NCBI GenBank assembly: GCA_934655875.1
Contig: CAKUHB010000020.1
Span: 1-49,991, forward strand
From: an uncultured Oscillospiraceae bacterium
Lineage (GTDB): Bacteria; Bacillota; Clostridia; Oscillospirales; Oscillospiraceae
Direction: 5' to 3'
DNA: 49,991 nt
Both the position numbers and the translations under genes were made by a program. Position 1 is the first letter of the stretch; each line of letters opens with the position of its first letter. This document shows, piece by piece, positions 39,594 to 48,913 of this stretch. The notes under the pieces are model-generated. The model did no database searches, was not told the origin of the DNA, and saw only the letters and a list, made by a program, of their open reading frames with translations.

Positions 39594-42401
39594 TTATTCA
39601 AACACAACGCCGAGGGCCTTGCACACGCTTGCGCAGCGCGGGCAGAGGTCGTGCTCGTCCGGGGTCTCGGAGTGCATCCAGCAGCGCGGGCACTTGGTGC
39701 CTTTCGCTTCGCTGACTGCGACGCGAAGACCGGGGAAGTTGACGCCGTTCTCAACGACGGCGCCCTCCGCGGGCGCGGCTTCGTCGGTGCTGACGTTGGA
39801 GACAATGAAGATCTCCGGCAGGTCGAGCGCCTTGACAGCGTCCAGCGCAGCCTTGGCCGCGTCGTCATCCGCAAACAGCGCCACGTGCGCTTCCAGACTC
39901 TTGCCGATGCGCTTGTCAGCGCGGGCCGTCTCCAGAACGCCGTTGACGTCGGAGCGGACGCGGAACGCGGTGTCCCATGCGGCCATGTCGGTCTCCGGCA
40001 GGGCGTAATCGGCATACGGCTTCGTCATCTGGTTCAGGACGATGTTTCTGGGGTCGTCTTCCGTGCGGTGCGGCATTTGCAGCCAGATCTCGTCGCAGGT
40101 GAAGGCCAGGATCGGCGCGAAGACCTTGGTCATGGCGTCGAGGATCATCCACAGGGCGCTCTGCGCCGAGCGGCGGGACGCAGATTCCTTGCCGTCGCAG
40201 TACAGGCGGTCCTTGATGATGTCCAGATACAGGCTCGAGAGCGTGACCACGCAGAAATCGTTGACAGCGTGGGACACGGTCAGGAACTCGTAATCCTTGT
40301 ACGCGGCTTCGCACTTGACGAGCAGCTCGTTGAGCTTCGTGATCGCCCAGCGGTCGAGCGCTTCCATGTCGGCGGGCGCGGTCAGGTGGTTCGGGTCAAA
40401 GTCGGTGAGGTTATCCAGGCAGAACTTCGCCGTGTTGCGGAACTTCAGATAGTTCTGGCTGATCTGCTTGAAGATGGCGTCGGAGCAGCGCACGTCGACG
40501 TGATAGTCGGCAGAGCCTGCCCACAGGCGGCAGATATCCGCGCCGTATTTCTTGAACACGTCCGCGGGATCGACGCCGTTGCCGAGGGACTTGTGCATGG
40601 CCTTGCCCTCGCCGTCGACGGTCCAGCCGTGCGTGACGCACTCCTTAAACGGAGCGCCCTTGCCCAGCGCGCCGACCGCGGTCAGGAGGCTCGACTGGAA
40701 CCAGCCGCGGTACTGATCGAGACCCTCAAGGTAGACGGTCGCGGGCCAGAAGCCCTGATCGTGCTGCATGGAGGCGAAATGCGTCGAGCCGGAGTCGAAC
40801 CAGCCGTCGAGCGTGTCGGTCTCTTTATCAAAGTGCTTGCCGCCGCAGTGCGGGCAGGTGAAGCCCTCCGGCACCAGCTCATCCGCGTCCTTCTCGAACC
40901 ACACGTTCGAGCCGAACTCGCCGAAGAGCTTCGAGATCTTTGCGATCGTCTCGTCGGTGCAGATGGGCTTGCCGCAGTCCTTGCAGTAGAACACCGGGAT
41001 CGGCAGACCCCAGCGGCGCTGGCGGGAGATGCACCAGTCGGCGCGCTCGCGGATCATGGCCTTCATGCGGTCAATGCCCCACGACGGCAGCCAGCGCACA
41101 TCGTCGCACGCGGCGCAGGCGTCGTCCTTGAACGACTCGACGGAGCAGAACCACTGCGGCGTGGCGCGGAAGATGATGGGCTTCTTGCAGCGCCAGCAGT
41201 GCGGATAGGAGTGGACAATCTCTTCCGAAGCGAAGAGGGAACCGGCTTCCTGCATGTCCTTGAGGATGACGGGGTTGGATTCCTCGACCAGCATGCCGGC
41301 ATATTTCCCGGCATAGTCGGTGTGGCGGCCCTGATCGTTGACGGGAACGACCATGTCCATGCCGTAGCGGCGGCAGGTCTGATAGTCGTCGGCGCCGAAG
41401 CCCGGCGCGGTATGGACGCAGCCCGTGCCGGAGTCCATGGTGACATAGTCGGCCAGAACAAGGCGGGACGTCTTCGGCAGGAACGGATGATCGGCCAGCA
41501 TGTTCTCAAAGAATGCGCCCTCGTGGCGGGAGACGACGGTATAGTCCTCCACGCCGCCGACCTTCATGACCTTCTCCATGAGTGCTTCGGCGACAAGATA
41601 CTGCTCGCCGTTCTGATTGTTGCGGACGATGACGTAGCTTTCAGACGGGTTCAGGGCGATGGCAAGGTTGCCGGGCAGCGTCCAGATCGTGGTCGTCCAG
41701 ATGACGAACGAGAGGTTCTTCTTTTCCTCGTCTGTGAGCTTGCCCTGATCGTCGTGGAGCGGGAACTTGACATAGACGGTGGTGCAGGGATCGTCCTGAT
41801 ATTCGATCTCGGCTTCGGCCAGCGCGGTCTCGTCGTGGTAGCACCAGTAGACGGGCTTCAGACCCTTATAGATATAGCCCTTCTTATACATCGCGCCGAA
41901 GACCTTGACTTCTTCCGCCTCAAAGCTCGGGGCCATGGTCTTGTACGGATGCTCCCAGTCGCCGATGACGCCGAGACGCTTGAAGCCCTCCATCTGCACA
42001 TCGATATAATGCTGCGCGAAGTCATGGCAGGCGGAGCGGAACTCCGGGATGGGCATGGCCTTGTGGTTGAGCTTGTTCTGCTTGATGATGGCGGACTCGA
42101 TGGGCATGCCGTGGTTATCCCAGCCGGGGATATACGGGGTATAATACCCGCGCATGGCGGCCGAGCGGATCATGAAGTCCTTGATGCACTTGTTGAGCGC
42201 GTGGCCCATGTGCAGCGCGCCGTTGGAGAACGGAGGGCCGTCGTGCAGGGCGAAGCGGGGCTTGCCCTCGTTTTTCTTGAGAAGCTCGTTGTACAGATCC
42301 ATGTCGTACCAGTGCTTCAGCATATCCGGCTCGCGCATCGGCAGACCGCCGCGCATCGGGAATCCGGACTTGTTCATATTCAATGTCTGTTTGTATTCCA
42401 T
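39594..42401 (-). CDS. ileS: Isoleucyl-tRNA synthetase
   Basis: The 935-aa class I enzyme charges tRNA-Ile and edits misactivated valine. It has HMGHALN (the HIGH motif) near residue 57, the editing domain, and a KMSKS-equivalent written GKAMHKSLGNG near residue 593. A C-terminal zinc finger is built from CPRCWMH near residue 903 and CPRCASVC near residue 920. The length is normal. The ATG at 42401 has CAGGAGGAATGT. It is the sole gene of a T-box-controlled transcript. The AMHKS variant is noted below; its substitution pattern looks like a subgroup feature and is not a defect. Confidence 0.97.
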   Translation of the reverse strand: MEYKQTLNMNKSGFPMRGGLPMREPDMLKHWYDMDLYNELLKKNEGKPRFALHDGPPFSNGALHMGHALNKCIKDFMIRSAAMRGYYTPYIPGWDNHGMPIESAIIKQNKLNHKAMPIPEFRSACHDFAQHYIDVQMEGFKRLGVIGDWEHPYKTMAPSFEAEEVKVFGAMYKKGYIYKGLKPVYWCYHDETALAEAEIEYQDDPCTTVYVKFPLHDDQGKLTDEEKKNLSFVIWTTTIWTLPGNLAIALNPSESYVIVRNNQNGEQYLVAEALMEKVMKVGGVEDYTVVSRHEGAFFENMLADHPFLPKTSRLVLADYVTMDSGTGCVHTAPGFGADDYQTCRRYGMDMVVPVNDQGRHTDYAGKYAGMLVEESNPVILKDMQEAGSLFASEEIVHSYPHCWRCKKPIIFRATPQWFCSVESFKDDACAACDDVRWLPSWGIDRMKAMIRERADWCISRQRRWGLPIPVFYCKDCGKPICTDETIAKISKLFGEFGSNVWFEKDADELVPEGFTCPHCGGKHFDKETDTLDGWFDSGSTHFASMQHDQGFWPATVYLEGLDQYRGWFQSSLLTAVGALGKGAPFKECVTHGWTVDGEGKAMHKSLGNGVDPADVFKKYGADICRLWAGSADYHVDVRCSDAIFKQISQNYLKFRNTAKFCLDNLTDFDPNHLTAPADMEALDRWAITKLNELLVKCEAAYKDYEFLTVSHAVNDFCVVTLSSLYLDIIKDRLYCDGKESASRRSAQSALWMILDAMTKVFAPILAFTCDEIWLQMPHRTEDDPRNIVLNQMTKPYADYALPETDMAAWDTAFRVRSDVNGVLETARADKRIGKSLEAHVALFADDDAAKAALDAVKALDLPEIFIVSNVSTDEAAPAEGAVVENGVNFPGLRVAVSEAKGTKCPRCWMHSETPDEHDLCPRCASVCKALGVVFE

Positions 42402-42411
42402 ACATTCCTCC

Positions 42412-42448
42412 TGAAAAAACAAAACGCCCTGAGCCATGGCTCAGGGCG
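42412..42448 (-). terminator. T-box terminator before ileS
   Basis: CGCCCTGAGCC (42425-42435) pairs perfectly with GGCTCAGGGCG (42438-42448); on the minus strand TTTTGTTTTTTC follows. Confidence 0.92.
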
Positions 42449-42456
42449 ATAAATTA

Positions 42457-42672
42457 CCGCGGTACCACCTGAATTTCCGCTCTTTCCGAACAAAAAAGCG
42501 GACACTCGTCTTCTGTAACGGGAAGTCCCGGCCGGACTTACTCTGGGAATGCTCCCGTTCGGCCCGGCTGCTCCAAGGGGATCTTCGGGGGATCCTTGCC
42601 GCTGCCTTACACCGCCCGGCAGCTCTCTTTGCGCGCTGGAAGCCCGTACTTGTCCTTTTCATCGCATATATC
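42457..42672 (-). promoter_or_regulatory. T-box leader of ileS
   Basis: The minus-strand T-box AGGTGGTACCGCGG is at 42457-42470. Stem I has the GA motif (GCAAAGAGAGCTGCC) and GGGCGGTGTAAGGC bulge as in the thrS leader. Isoleucine codons ATC occur in the AAGGATCCC and GAAGATCCC part of the stem, one of which would be the specifier; which one I cannot settle by eye. Confidence 0.9.
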
Positions 42673-42678
42673 GGCTAT

Positions 42679-42707
42679 AGTGTATCCACTTTTGCCGCCT
42701 TTGTCAA
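42679..42707 (-). promoter_or_regulatory. Promoter of the ileS T-box transcript
   Basis: Minus strand: TTGACA (42702-42707), 17 nt, TACACT (42679-42684). Confidence 0.8.
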
Positions 42708-42763
42708 GGAAAACACGCGGCAGAAATTCAAAAAATGTTCAAAACTGAACGCGCGCGCAGCGA

Positions 42764-42792
42764 TTGCAAACGCCGCGCGCATGTGGTATGCT
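42764..42792 (+). promoter_or_regulatory. Promoter of the peptidyl-prolyl isomerase operon
   Basis: TTGCAA (42764-42769), 17 nt, TATGCT (42787-42792), about 60 nt before the start. Confidence 0.6.
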
Positions 42793-42852
42793 TAGGAGAC
42801 CTCAATTGCACATACCCGGCAATCTAATTTCCAATGGAAGGAATGACCTGTT

Positions 42853-44367
42853 ATGACCGAAGAACAGACCGGCGGCATGCCGCTGGAAAACGAAGAAACC
42901 GCATGTCCCGCAGACGGCGTTCAGCCTGAAGCTGCGAACGACTGCGCGCAGGATCCGCAGACCGAGCCTGTGACCGAATCCGTGACCGAACCCGTGCCGG
43001 GCGAGACGCCCGTGGAAGCGGAGCCCCAGCCCGAGAGCCCCAAAAAGAAGCCCAACCTGCCGCTCATTCTCGGCATCGCTATCGCGGCGCTCGTTATTAT
43101 CATCACGCTGCTGATTGTGCGCATCGCGCGCACGGCCAAGCCTGCCGATACGGACGCGGCTGCGTCCGATGACACCACCGTCTCCGACACCGAAGCGCCC
43201 GCCGACGGCGAAACGCCCGCCGGCACCGACGATACCACCAATACAGACGAAAGCACCGACACGGCCGGTGAGACGACCGAGCCTGCCGGCAACGGCATCA
43301 GCTACACTGTCGCAGCCGACGATCTGACCGACGAGGTCCTGGACAAGGTCGTCGCCGTGTGCGGCGACGATCAGCTGACGAACCGGGAGCTGCCGTATTA
43401 TTACTGGCAGCAGTATTACTCCTTTGCCAGCAACTATGGCAGCTACGCCAGCTACTTCATCGACCCCTCGACGCCCTTTGACCAGCAGATGTGCGTGTTT
43501 GACGACACGTGCACTTGGCAGCAGTATTTCCTCGAGGGCGCGATCTCTACCTACAAGAGCGTCTCCGCTCTGTGGCAGGACGCGCGTCTGGCCGGGTTCC
43601 AGCTGGACGAGGAGGATCAGCAGTACCTCGACGGGCTGAGCAATGACCTCTCCGTTGCCGCGGTCACCTATGGCTACGACAGTGTCGACGCCTATCTGCA
43701 ATCGGGCTATGGCCCGGCAGCTACCATGAACGGCTACCACAGCTTCATTGAGCGCTATCTGACAGCGTCGTCGTATTTGCAGTCGCTCGTCGATGCAAAG
43801 ACCTATTCCGAGGATGACATCAGCGCCTATTACGATGAAAACGCCGACAGCTACGCTGCCAGCGACATCAACAAGGACGACACCAAAATGGTGAACGTCC
43901 GCCACATCCTCATCACCCCGACCGAGAAGGATGAAGACGGCAACTACACCGACGAAGCATGGGCCGAAGCCGAAAAGAAGGCACAGGAGCTGCTGGCCGA
44001 GTGGCAGTCCGGCGCGCACACCGAGGAGTCCTTCGCCCTCATGGCGACGGAAAACTCTGCTGACACCGGCAGCGTCTCCAACGGCGGACTGTATGAGGAG
44101 GTCTATCCCGGCCAGATGGTCACGGAGTTTGATGCATGGTGCTTTGACGCCGCGCGCAAGCCCGGCGACACCGGTATTGTCAAGACGAGCTACGGCTATC
44201 ACATCATGTACTTCTCGTCCGTGTGTGAGCATCCGTACTGGTATGTCCGCGCCGAGAGCGACTATCTGAACAAGATCTCCGCCGACTGTGCGCAGGAGGT
44301 CGCCGATAAGTACGACGCTTCGGAGACCGTGGACAACGCTGCGCTCGCCGACATCCTTCAGAACTGA
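42853..44367 (+). CDS. Membrane-anchored parvulin-type peptidyl-prolyl isomerase
   Basis: The 504-aa protein has a long acidic, low-complexity N-terminus in the cytosol (residues 1-65), a membrane helix (about 69-89), a second Asp/Thr-rich linker (about 93-150), then a SurA_N-like helical region and a parvulin domain. The parvulin core is seen as MVNVRHILITPTEKD near residue 345, FALMATENSADTGSVSNGGLY near 395, and FDAWCFDAARKPGDTGIVKTSYGYHIMYF near 430 in part. PrsA/SurA-type proteins assist folding of secreted proteins. Here it is anchored by a helix instead of a lipid. AATGGAAGGAATGACCTGTT gives ribosome binding. A lipid-kinase-family gene follows 28 bp downstream. Confidence 0.9.
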   Translation: MTEEQTGGMPLENEETACPADGVQPEAANDCAQDPQTEPVTESVTEPVPGETPVEAEPQPESPKKKPNLPLILGIAIAALVIIITLLIVRIARTAKPADTDAAASDDTTVSDTEAPADGETPAGTDDTTNTDESTDTAGETTEPAGNGISYTVAADDLTDEVLDKVVAVCGDDQLTNRELPYYYWQQYYSFASNYGSYASYFIDPSTPFDQQMCVFDDTCTWQQYFLEGAISTYKSVSALWQDARLAGFQLDEEDQQYLDGLSNDLSVAAVTYGYDSVDAYLQSGYGPAATMNGYHSFIERYLTASSYLQSLVDAKTYSEDDISAYYDENADSYAASDINKDDTKMVNVRHILITPTEKDEDGNYTDEAWAEAEKKAQELLAEWQSGAHTEESFALMATENSADTGSVSNGGLYEEVYPGQMVTEFDAWCFDAARKPGDTGIVKTSYGYHIMYFSSVCEHPYWYVRAESDYLNKISADCAQEVADKYDASETVDNAALADILQN

Positions 44368-44395
44368 CACGGTATTTTCCGGAGGAACTATCCCC

Positions 44396-45289
44396 ATGAA
44401 GCGATTACTGTTTTTCATCAACCCGCACGCCGGACACGCAGAGATCCGCTCGTCGTTGATGGAGGTATTGGAGATCTTCTCCGTGGCCGGCTATGAGACC
44501 ACCGTGCACATGACCGCCGGCCCGCGGGATATTACCAGCCAGATCGCCGCCCGCGGCACGCAGTATGACCTGATCGTCTGCACCGGCGGAGACGGCACGC
44601 TCAACGAAGCCGTCTCCGGCCTGATGGCGCTGCCGTATGAAAAGCGGCCGCCGCTCGGCTATATCCCCGGCGGCACTGTCAACGATGTGGCTGCCACGCT
44701 GGGGCTGTCCAAGGATCCCATTCGTGCGGCGCGGGACATCGTGGCGGGACGGCTGTACCCGCTGGATATCGGCTCGTTCGGGCCAGACCGGTATTTTACC
44801 TATGTCGCGGCCTTCGGTATCTTCACGGACGTCCCGTATGAGACGCCGCAGGAGGACAAGCGTATCTGGGGCAGGCTTGCGTATATCATGAACGGCGCGG
44901 GCGCGCTCGGACGGCTCAAGGACACGCATGTGCGCGTCTGGTATGACGATCACATGGAGGAAGCGGACGTGCTGGTCGGTCTTGTCACCAGCACGACGTC
45001 CGTCGGCGGGTTCAAGGCCACGCGCGATCTTGGCATTTCGCTCAATGACGGCCTGTATGAGATGGTGCTCGTGCGCGCGACGAAGACGCTGGCAGAGTTC
45101 AATCTGGCTGCGACGCGCGCGCTGCGCATGGATTTTGACAACGATTCCTTCATCTCTGCGCAGACCGGCGCGCTCCGGTTCGAATTTGACGAGCCGGTCG
45201 CATGGACCGTCGACGGCGAGTTCGGCGGCAGCGTCACCGAGGTCGAGATCCACAACGAGCACCGCGCCATCGACATCGTTGTTCCGTAA
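44396..45289 (+). CDS. Diacylglycerol/lipid kinase family protein, second paralogue
   Basis: The 297-aa protein is another diacylglycerol-kinase-family member, opening KRLLFFINPHAGHAEIRSSL. It has the nucleotide loop CTGGDGTLNEAVSG near residues 62-75 and PGGTVNDVAATLG near 92-104; the C-terminal domain ends FDEPVAWTVDGEFGGSVTEVEI. It is only weakly similar to the paralogue at 2.2 kb, so the two are probably not redundant. GGAGGAACTATCCCC precedes the ATG. It lies in one operon with the parvulin protein before it and the acetyltransferase after it. A lipid substrate is likely but unconfirmed. Confidence 0.9.
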   Translation: MKRLLFFINPHAGHAEIRSSLMEVLEIFSVAGYETTVHMTAGPRDITSQIAARGTQYDLIVCTGGDGTLNEAVSGLMALPYEKRPPLGYIPGGTVNDVAATLGLSKDPIRAARDIVAGRLYPLDIGSFGPDRYFTYVAAFGIFTDVPYETPQEDKRIWGRLAYIMNGAGALGRLKDTHVRVWYDDHMEEADVLVGLVTSTTSVGGFKATRDLGISLNDGLYEMVLVRATKTLAEFNLAATRALRMDFDNDSFISAQTGALRFEFDEPVAWTVDGEFGGSVTEVEIHNEHRAIDIVVP

Positions 45290-45303
45290 AGGGGGCCATT
45301 CGG

Positions 45304-45873
45304 ATGCTCATCCGCTTTGCAACGACCGCGGACACCGACGGCTGTCTGGCGGTTTATGCGGAATATCTGGAAACCGTCATCACATTTGAGACCGAGCTGC
45401 CCTCGCACGAGGAGTTCGCCGGCCGCATCCGCAGCTACGGCGCGGTCTATCCGTGGCTGGTCGCGGAGGAGAACGGCGAGATCCTCGGCTACGCCTACGC
45501 CCACCGCGCGCAGGAGCGCGCCGCCTACGGCTGGAACGCGGAGCTTTCCGTCTACCTTGCAGGGTGCGCCGCAGGCCGCGGACTTGGCACGAAGCTCTAT
45601 GGCGCGCTGCTGGCGCTGCTGCAAAAGCAGGGCGTGCGCAATGTCTACGGCATCGTCACGCTTCCGAATCCGGCGAGCGAGGCGCTGCACCGGAGCTTCG
45701 GCTTCCGCACCGTCGGTGCATATCATCGCAGCGGCTATAAAAATGGCCGGTGGATCGACGTCGGGCTCTTTGAAAAGCAGATCGGCTCCTTTGACGGCGC
45801 GCCGGAACCCCTGCGCCCGATCGGCACGATCGAAGATCGCGAGCAGATCCTGCACGCGTTTAACCGGTTCTGA
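45304..45873 (+). CDS. GNAT acetyltransferase (phosphinothricin/Pat-like)
   Basis: The 189-aa protein is a GNAT N-acetyltransferase of the Pat/YncA subgroup. The start MLIRFATTADTDGCLAVYAEYLETVITFETELPSHEEF, seen in pieces, the acetyl-CoA loop AAGRGLGTKLYGALLALL near residue 95, and SGYKNGRWIDVGLFEKQ near 150 all fit. That subgroup acetylates phosphinothricin, methionine sulfone or similar amino compounds, but the local substrate is not shown. It begins 14 bp after the lipid-kinase stop and ends before a bidirectional terminator. Confidence 0.9.
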   Translation: MLIRFATTADTDGCLAVYAEYLETVITFETELPSHEEFAGRIRSYGAVYPWLVAEENGEILGYAYAHRAQERAAYGWNAELSVYLAGCAAGRGLGTKLYGALLALLQKQGVRNVYGIVTLPNPASEALHRSFGFRTVGAYHRSGYKNGRWIDVGLFEKQIGSFDGAPEPLRPIGTIEDREQILHAFNRF

Positions 45874-45880
45874 TACAAAA

Positions 45881-45913
45881 AACCACGCAGCCCCGATTCG
45901 GGGCTGCGTGGTT
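45881..45913. terminator. Bidirectional terminator
   Basis: AACCACGCAGCCCC pairs with GGGGCTGCGTGGTT around GATTC; the minus strand ends GGTTTTTTGTATC, the plus strand TCTGTTCT. Confidence 0.9.
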
Positions 45914-45928
45914 CTGTTCTATTATGCG

Positions 45929-46522
45929 TTACCGCAGCACGTGCCAGCTTTTGCGGAGCAGGAGCCATGTGACGAACGGACCGACGATGTGGAACAGCGA
46001 CCGGACGCCGCTGCCGAGCACCAGCATCTGCGCCATTTGCAGCACAGCCGCGCCGGTCAGAATGTAAAACGCCAGCTTCCGCTTGGATGCAAGGAACCAG
46101 ACCGTGCAGCCAAACTCCGCCGCGGTGAGCGCCGCGACCGCGATATAATAGGCCGGCATGGCCGCAACGCTGTCCAGCAGCACCTGCATGAGCTCCGCGA
46201 CGGCGTGCAGCTCCTCAAACTGCTGCATGGCGGAAAGATAGAAGTCCCGGAAGCGGTAGACGAGCAGCAGACTGCCGAAGCTGAGCAGCGAATATCCGAA
46301 CCAGATCGCGCACAGCACCAGCCAGAACGTCACATAGCCCCGGAATTTGAGCTTTCCGTTCTCCATCCGCCAGACCGCATCCTGCGGCTGCGTGGAAAAG
46401 ACCGGCTGTTCCGGCTCCGGCTGCGGCTCCGGCTTTGCATAGCGCTTGACCAGCGCGCCGCATTCCGGGCAGATGAGGACGTTGTCGTCTACTTCCTTCC
46501 CGCAGTTATAGCATTTCTGCAT
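45929..46522 (-). CDS. Zinc-ribbon membrane protein of unknown function
   Basis: The 197-aa protein starts with a zinc ribbon (CYNCGKEVDDN then CPECG, cysteines at 4, 7, 18 and 21), a Pro/Glu/Gln-rich linker, and four hydrophobic helices (roughly residues 60-90, 120-145, 150-170 and 175-190). Similar domain mixes are widespread in Firmicutes and mostly uncharacterised. GGAAGGAAGATGCCTG precedes the ATG. It stands alone between a promoter and the bidirectional terminator. Confidence 0.85.
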   Translation of the reverse strand: MQKCYNCGKEVDDNVLICPECGALVKRYAKPEPQPEPEQPVFSTQPQDAVWRMENGKLKFRGYVTFWLVLCAIWFGYSLLSFGSLLLVYRFRDFYLSAMQQFEELHAVAELMQVLLDSVAAMPAYYIAVAALTAAEFGCTVWFLASKRKLAFYILTGAAVLQMAQMLVLGSGVRSLFHIVGPFVTWLLLRKSWHVLR

Positions 46523-46551
46523 CAGGCATCTTCCTTCCGTGCTTTTTTTCT

Positions 46552-46580
46552 AGTTTAGCGTGGATCGGGCGGAAAGTCAA
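46552..46580 (-). promoter_or_regulatory. Promoter of the zinc-ribbon membrane protein gene
   Basis: Minus strand: TTGACT (46575-46580), 17 nt, TAAACT (46552-46557). Confidence 0.72.
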
Positions 46581-46645
46581 TGCAGGTGCGGGGACGTGCA
46601 CAGCCGCATGCGCATTTTTTGCAATATTTATAGCATATTTTTGCA

Positions 46646-46674
46646 TTTACTTTGTTCTCGTACCGGCATATACT
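46646..46674 (+). promoter_or_regulatory. Promoter of the dapF operon
   Basis: TTTACT (46646-46651), 17 nt, TATACT (46669-46674), 29 nt before the dapF start codon. Confidence 0.75.
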
Positions 46675-46703
46675 AGAAGCAGTTACTGACCGGGAGGCAT
46701 TCC

Positions 46704-47570
46704 ATGCACTTTACAAAGATGAACGGCGCAGGAAACGACTTCATCCTGCTCGACGCCATCCGCGAGCCGTTCGATATTGCCGGTGCGCCCGCGATCGCGC
46801 GTGCGGTCTGCGACCGGCGGCGCTCGATCGGCGCGGACGGCCTGATGATCGTGGATCGCGCCGAAGCAGATGCGGATTACCGCATGCGCTTTTACAATTC
46901 CGACGGCTCCGTCGGCGAGATGTGCGGCAACGGCGCGCGCTGCATCTGCCGCTACGGCTATGAGCACGGCTACGCCGGCGAAACCCAGCGCATCGAGACC
47001 ACAGCCGGACTTGTGACCGGCCTGCGGATCAGCGAAACGCAGTACCGCATCCGGCTCAATACGCCGTCGGTGATCGAGTTGGAAAAGCCGCTCGATGTGA
47101 ACGGCAGGACATACCAGTGCAGCTATGTGGTGCTGGGAGACCCCGGTATCCCGCATCTGGCAGTGGAGACGCCCGCGCTTGCCGCGCAGGACGAGGATGC
47201 GCTGCGGCGGCTCGGCCGGGCGCTGCGGTACCATCCGGCGCTGCCGAAGGGCGCGAACGTCAACTTTTACGAGCTTACAGGGCCGGACGAGGTGCTGGAA
47301 AAGACGTATGAGCGCGGCGTGGAGGATTTTACGCTTGCCTGCGGCACTGGCACCGGCTCGGTCGCAGCCGCGCTGACGTGCATGGGAAGGGTCAGCGGGC
47401 ACGATGTCCGCGTCACGATGGACGGCGGCGTCCTGACGGTCGACGCGGAAGAGAAAGACGGAAAAATCGAAAATCTGTACCTGACGGGCCCGGCGACGCT
47501 GGTCTGCGCGGGCGAGATCCTGGACAGGGAAATTTTGAAACTGATCAAAAAGCAGGAGGAGAAAGCATGA
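46704..47570 (+). CDS. dapF: Diaminopimelate epimerase
   Basis: The 288-aa enzyme converts LL- to meso-diaminopimelate for lysine and peptidoglycan. It has both catalytic cysteines: MCGNGARCICRY near residues 73-84 and LACGTGTGSVAAAL near 212-225, plus KMNGAGNDFILLD near the start and FYNSDGS near 63. Length is standard. A GACCGGGAGGCATTCC Shine-Dalgarno precedes the ATG at 46704. Its stop overlaps the symporter start (ATGA), so the two are translationally coupled. Confidence 0.96.
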   Translation: MHFTKMNGAGNDFILLDAIREPFDIAGAPAIARAVCDRRRSIGADGLMIVDRAEADADYRMRFYNSDGSVGEMCGNGARCICRYGYEHGYAGETQRIETTAGLVTGLRISETQYRIRLNTPSVIELEKPLDVNGRTYQCSYVVLGDPGIPHLAVETPALAAQDEDALRRLGRALRYHPALPKGANVNFYELTGPDEVLEKTYERGVEDFTLACGTGTGSVAAALTCMGRVSGHDVRVTMDGGVLTVDAEEKDGKIENLYLTGPATLVCAGEILDREILKLIKKQEEKA

Positions 47571-48820
47571 AAAAGGGTAGCTTCTGGAAAAATTACGGAT
47601 TTCTGATCCTGATGCTGACCGGCATCGTCGCCGGCTGCATCGTGGGCGCGGTCTGGCCCGGCGCAAAGAAACTCGAGCCGATCGGCACCGTCTTCGTCAA
47701 CCTCATGTTCTGCGTCGTCGTGCCGATGGTGTTCTGCTCCATCTCCTCGGCCATCGCCAACATGAAAAGCGCCAAGCGTGCCGGCAAGATCATGGGCGTC
47801 ACCGTGGCGACCTTCCTGATCACCGCCGCCATCGCAGCTGTCATCACCTATGTCGTCGTGCTGATCATCCCGCCGGTCAAGGGCGTCTATGAGGTCGCCG
47901 CCGAGGGCGAGATCGGCGATACGCTGGGGCTGTCCGACATGATCATCAACTTCTTCACGAAGCCGGACTTCTCCGAGCTGTGGAGCCGCAGAGCCATTCT
48001 GCCGCTCATCGTGGCTGCGATCCTCTTCGGCTTCGGCGTCCAGATGGCCGGCGGCCCGGAAACGAAGACCGCAAAGCTCCTTGAGGACATCACGAACTGC
48101 ATCATGAAGACCGTCAAGATCATCACCTATTACGCGCCCATCGGCTTCTTCGGGTTCTTCGCGTATCTGGTGGCCTCCTACGGTCCGGAGCTGATCGGCG
48201 ATTATTCCCGCACGCTCATCATCTATTACGTTCTGAGCTTCGTGTACATGTTCATTTCCTTCCCCATCTATGCCCGCTTCGGCGGCGGCAAGGGTGCGGC
48301 GAAGCTCATGTTCTCCAAGCTCTTCCGTCCGGCTGCCGTCTCGTTCGGCACCTGCTCGTCTGTCGCGACGATCCCGACCAACATGGAGGTTGCAGAGGAG
48401 ACCGGCATTTCCAAGGACGTGACCAACATCGTCGTCCCGCTGGGCGCGACGATGCACATGGACGGCTCGGCCATGTCGGCCATCATCAAGGTCGCGTTCC
48501 TGTTCGGCATGTTTGGCCAGAACTTCACGACCGGCCGCGCACTGCTTGCCATTGTTGTGGCGGTGTTCTCCTCGGTCGCCATGTCCGGCATTCCGGGCGG
48601 CGGCGGCACGGGCGAGCTGGTTCTGTGCTCGATCTTCTTCCCGGAGCATCTGGCCGTGGCGTATCCCATCGCGCTGGCGCTCGGCAATCTGGTTGACCCG
48701 CCCGCGACCATGGTCAACTCCGCCGGCGACTATGTCGTCAGCTACATCGTCTCCCGCTACGTCGACGGCAAGGACTGGCTGCAAAAGCAGCTTTCCCGCA
48801 GCTGCGAACAGAAGCCGTAA
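47567..48820 (+). CDS. Dicarboxylate/amino acid:cation symporter (DAACS family)
   Basis: The 417-aa protein has about eight membrane helices plus two re-entrant loops and matches the GltP/GltT/SstT family. CSSVATIPTNMEVAEETG near residues 263-280 is the hairpin-1 motif with serine-rich start, GATMHMDGSAMSAII near 295-309, then the second hairpin SGIPGGGGTGELVL near 342-355, and NSAGDYVVSY near 385-394. Sodium- or proton-coupled uptake of glutamate, aspartate, serine or dicarboxylates is known for the family. Selection of one is not possible here. The start ATG overlaps the dapF stop, with CAGGAGGAGAAAGC upstream. Confidence 0.94.
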   Translation: MKKGSFWKNYGFLILMLTGIVAGCIVGAVWPGAKKLEPIGTVFVNLMFCVVVPMVFCSISSAIANMKSAKRAGKIMGVTVATFLITAAIAAVITYVVVLIIPPVKGVYEVAAEGEIGDTLGLSDMIINFFTKPDFSELWSRRAILPLIVAAILFGFGVQMAGGPETKTAKLLEDITNCIMKTVKIITYYAPIGFFGFFAYLVASYGPELIGDYSRTLIIYYVLSFVYMFISFPIYARFGGGKGAAKLMFSKLFRPAAVSFGTCSSVATIPTNMEVAEETGISKDVTNIVVPLGATMHMDGSAMSAIIKVAFLFGMFGQNFTTGRALLAIVVAVFSSVAMSGIPGGGGTGELVLCSIFFPEHLAVAYPIALALGNLVDPPATMVNSAGDYVVSYIVSRYVDGKDWLQKQLSRSCEQKP

Positions 48821-48835
48821 AAGCACGGTTATTTC

Positions 48836-48872
48836 CCGGCGTGTCCCTGTTTTGGGCACGCCGGTTTCTTTG
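48836..48872 (+). terminator. Terminator of the dapF-symporter operon
   Basis: CCGGCGTG-T-CCC pairs with GGGCACGCCGG around TGTTTT, with one bulged T; TTTCTTTG follows. Confidence 0.85.
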
Positions 48873-48913
48873 TCTGTTGACGCTACAATTTTTTTGTGAT
48901 CTGCTCATTTCAT

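Noticed and set aside
39342..42452. 1,036-codon plus-strand frame across ileS
   Set aside because: It is the antisense shadow of ileS. GC-rich third positions remove stop codons on the opposite strand; the minus-strand IleRS is complete and has all motifs.
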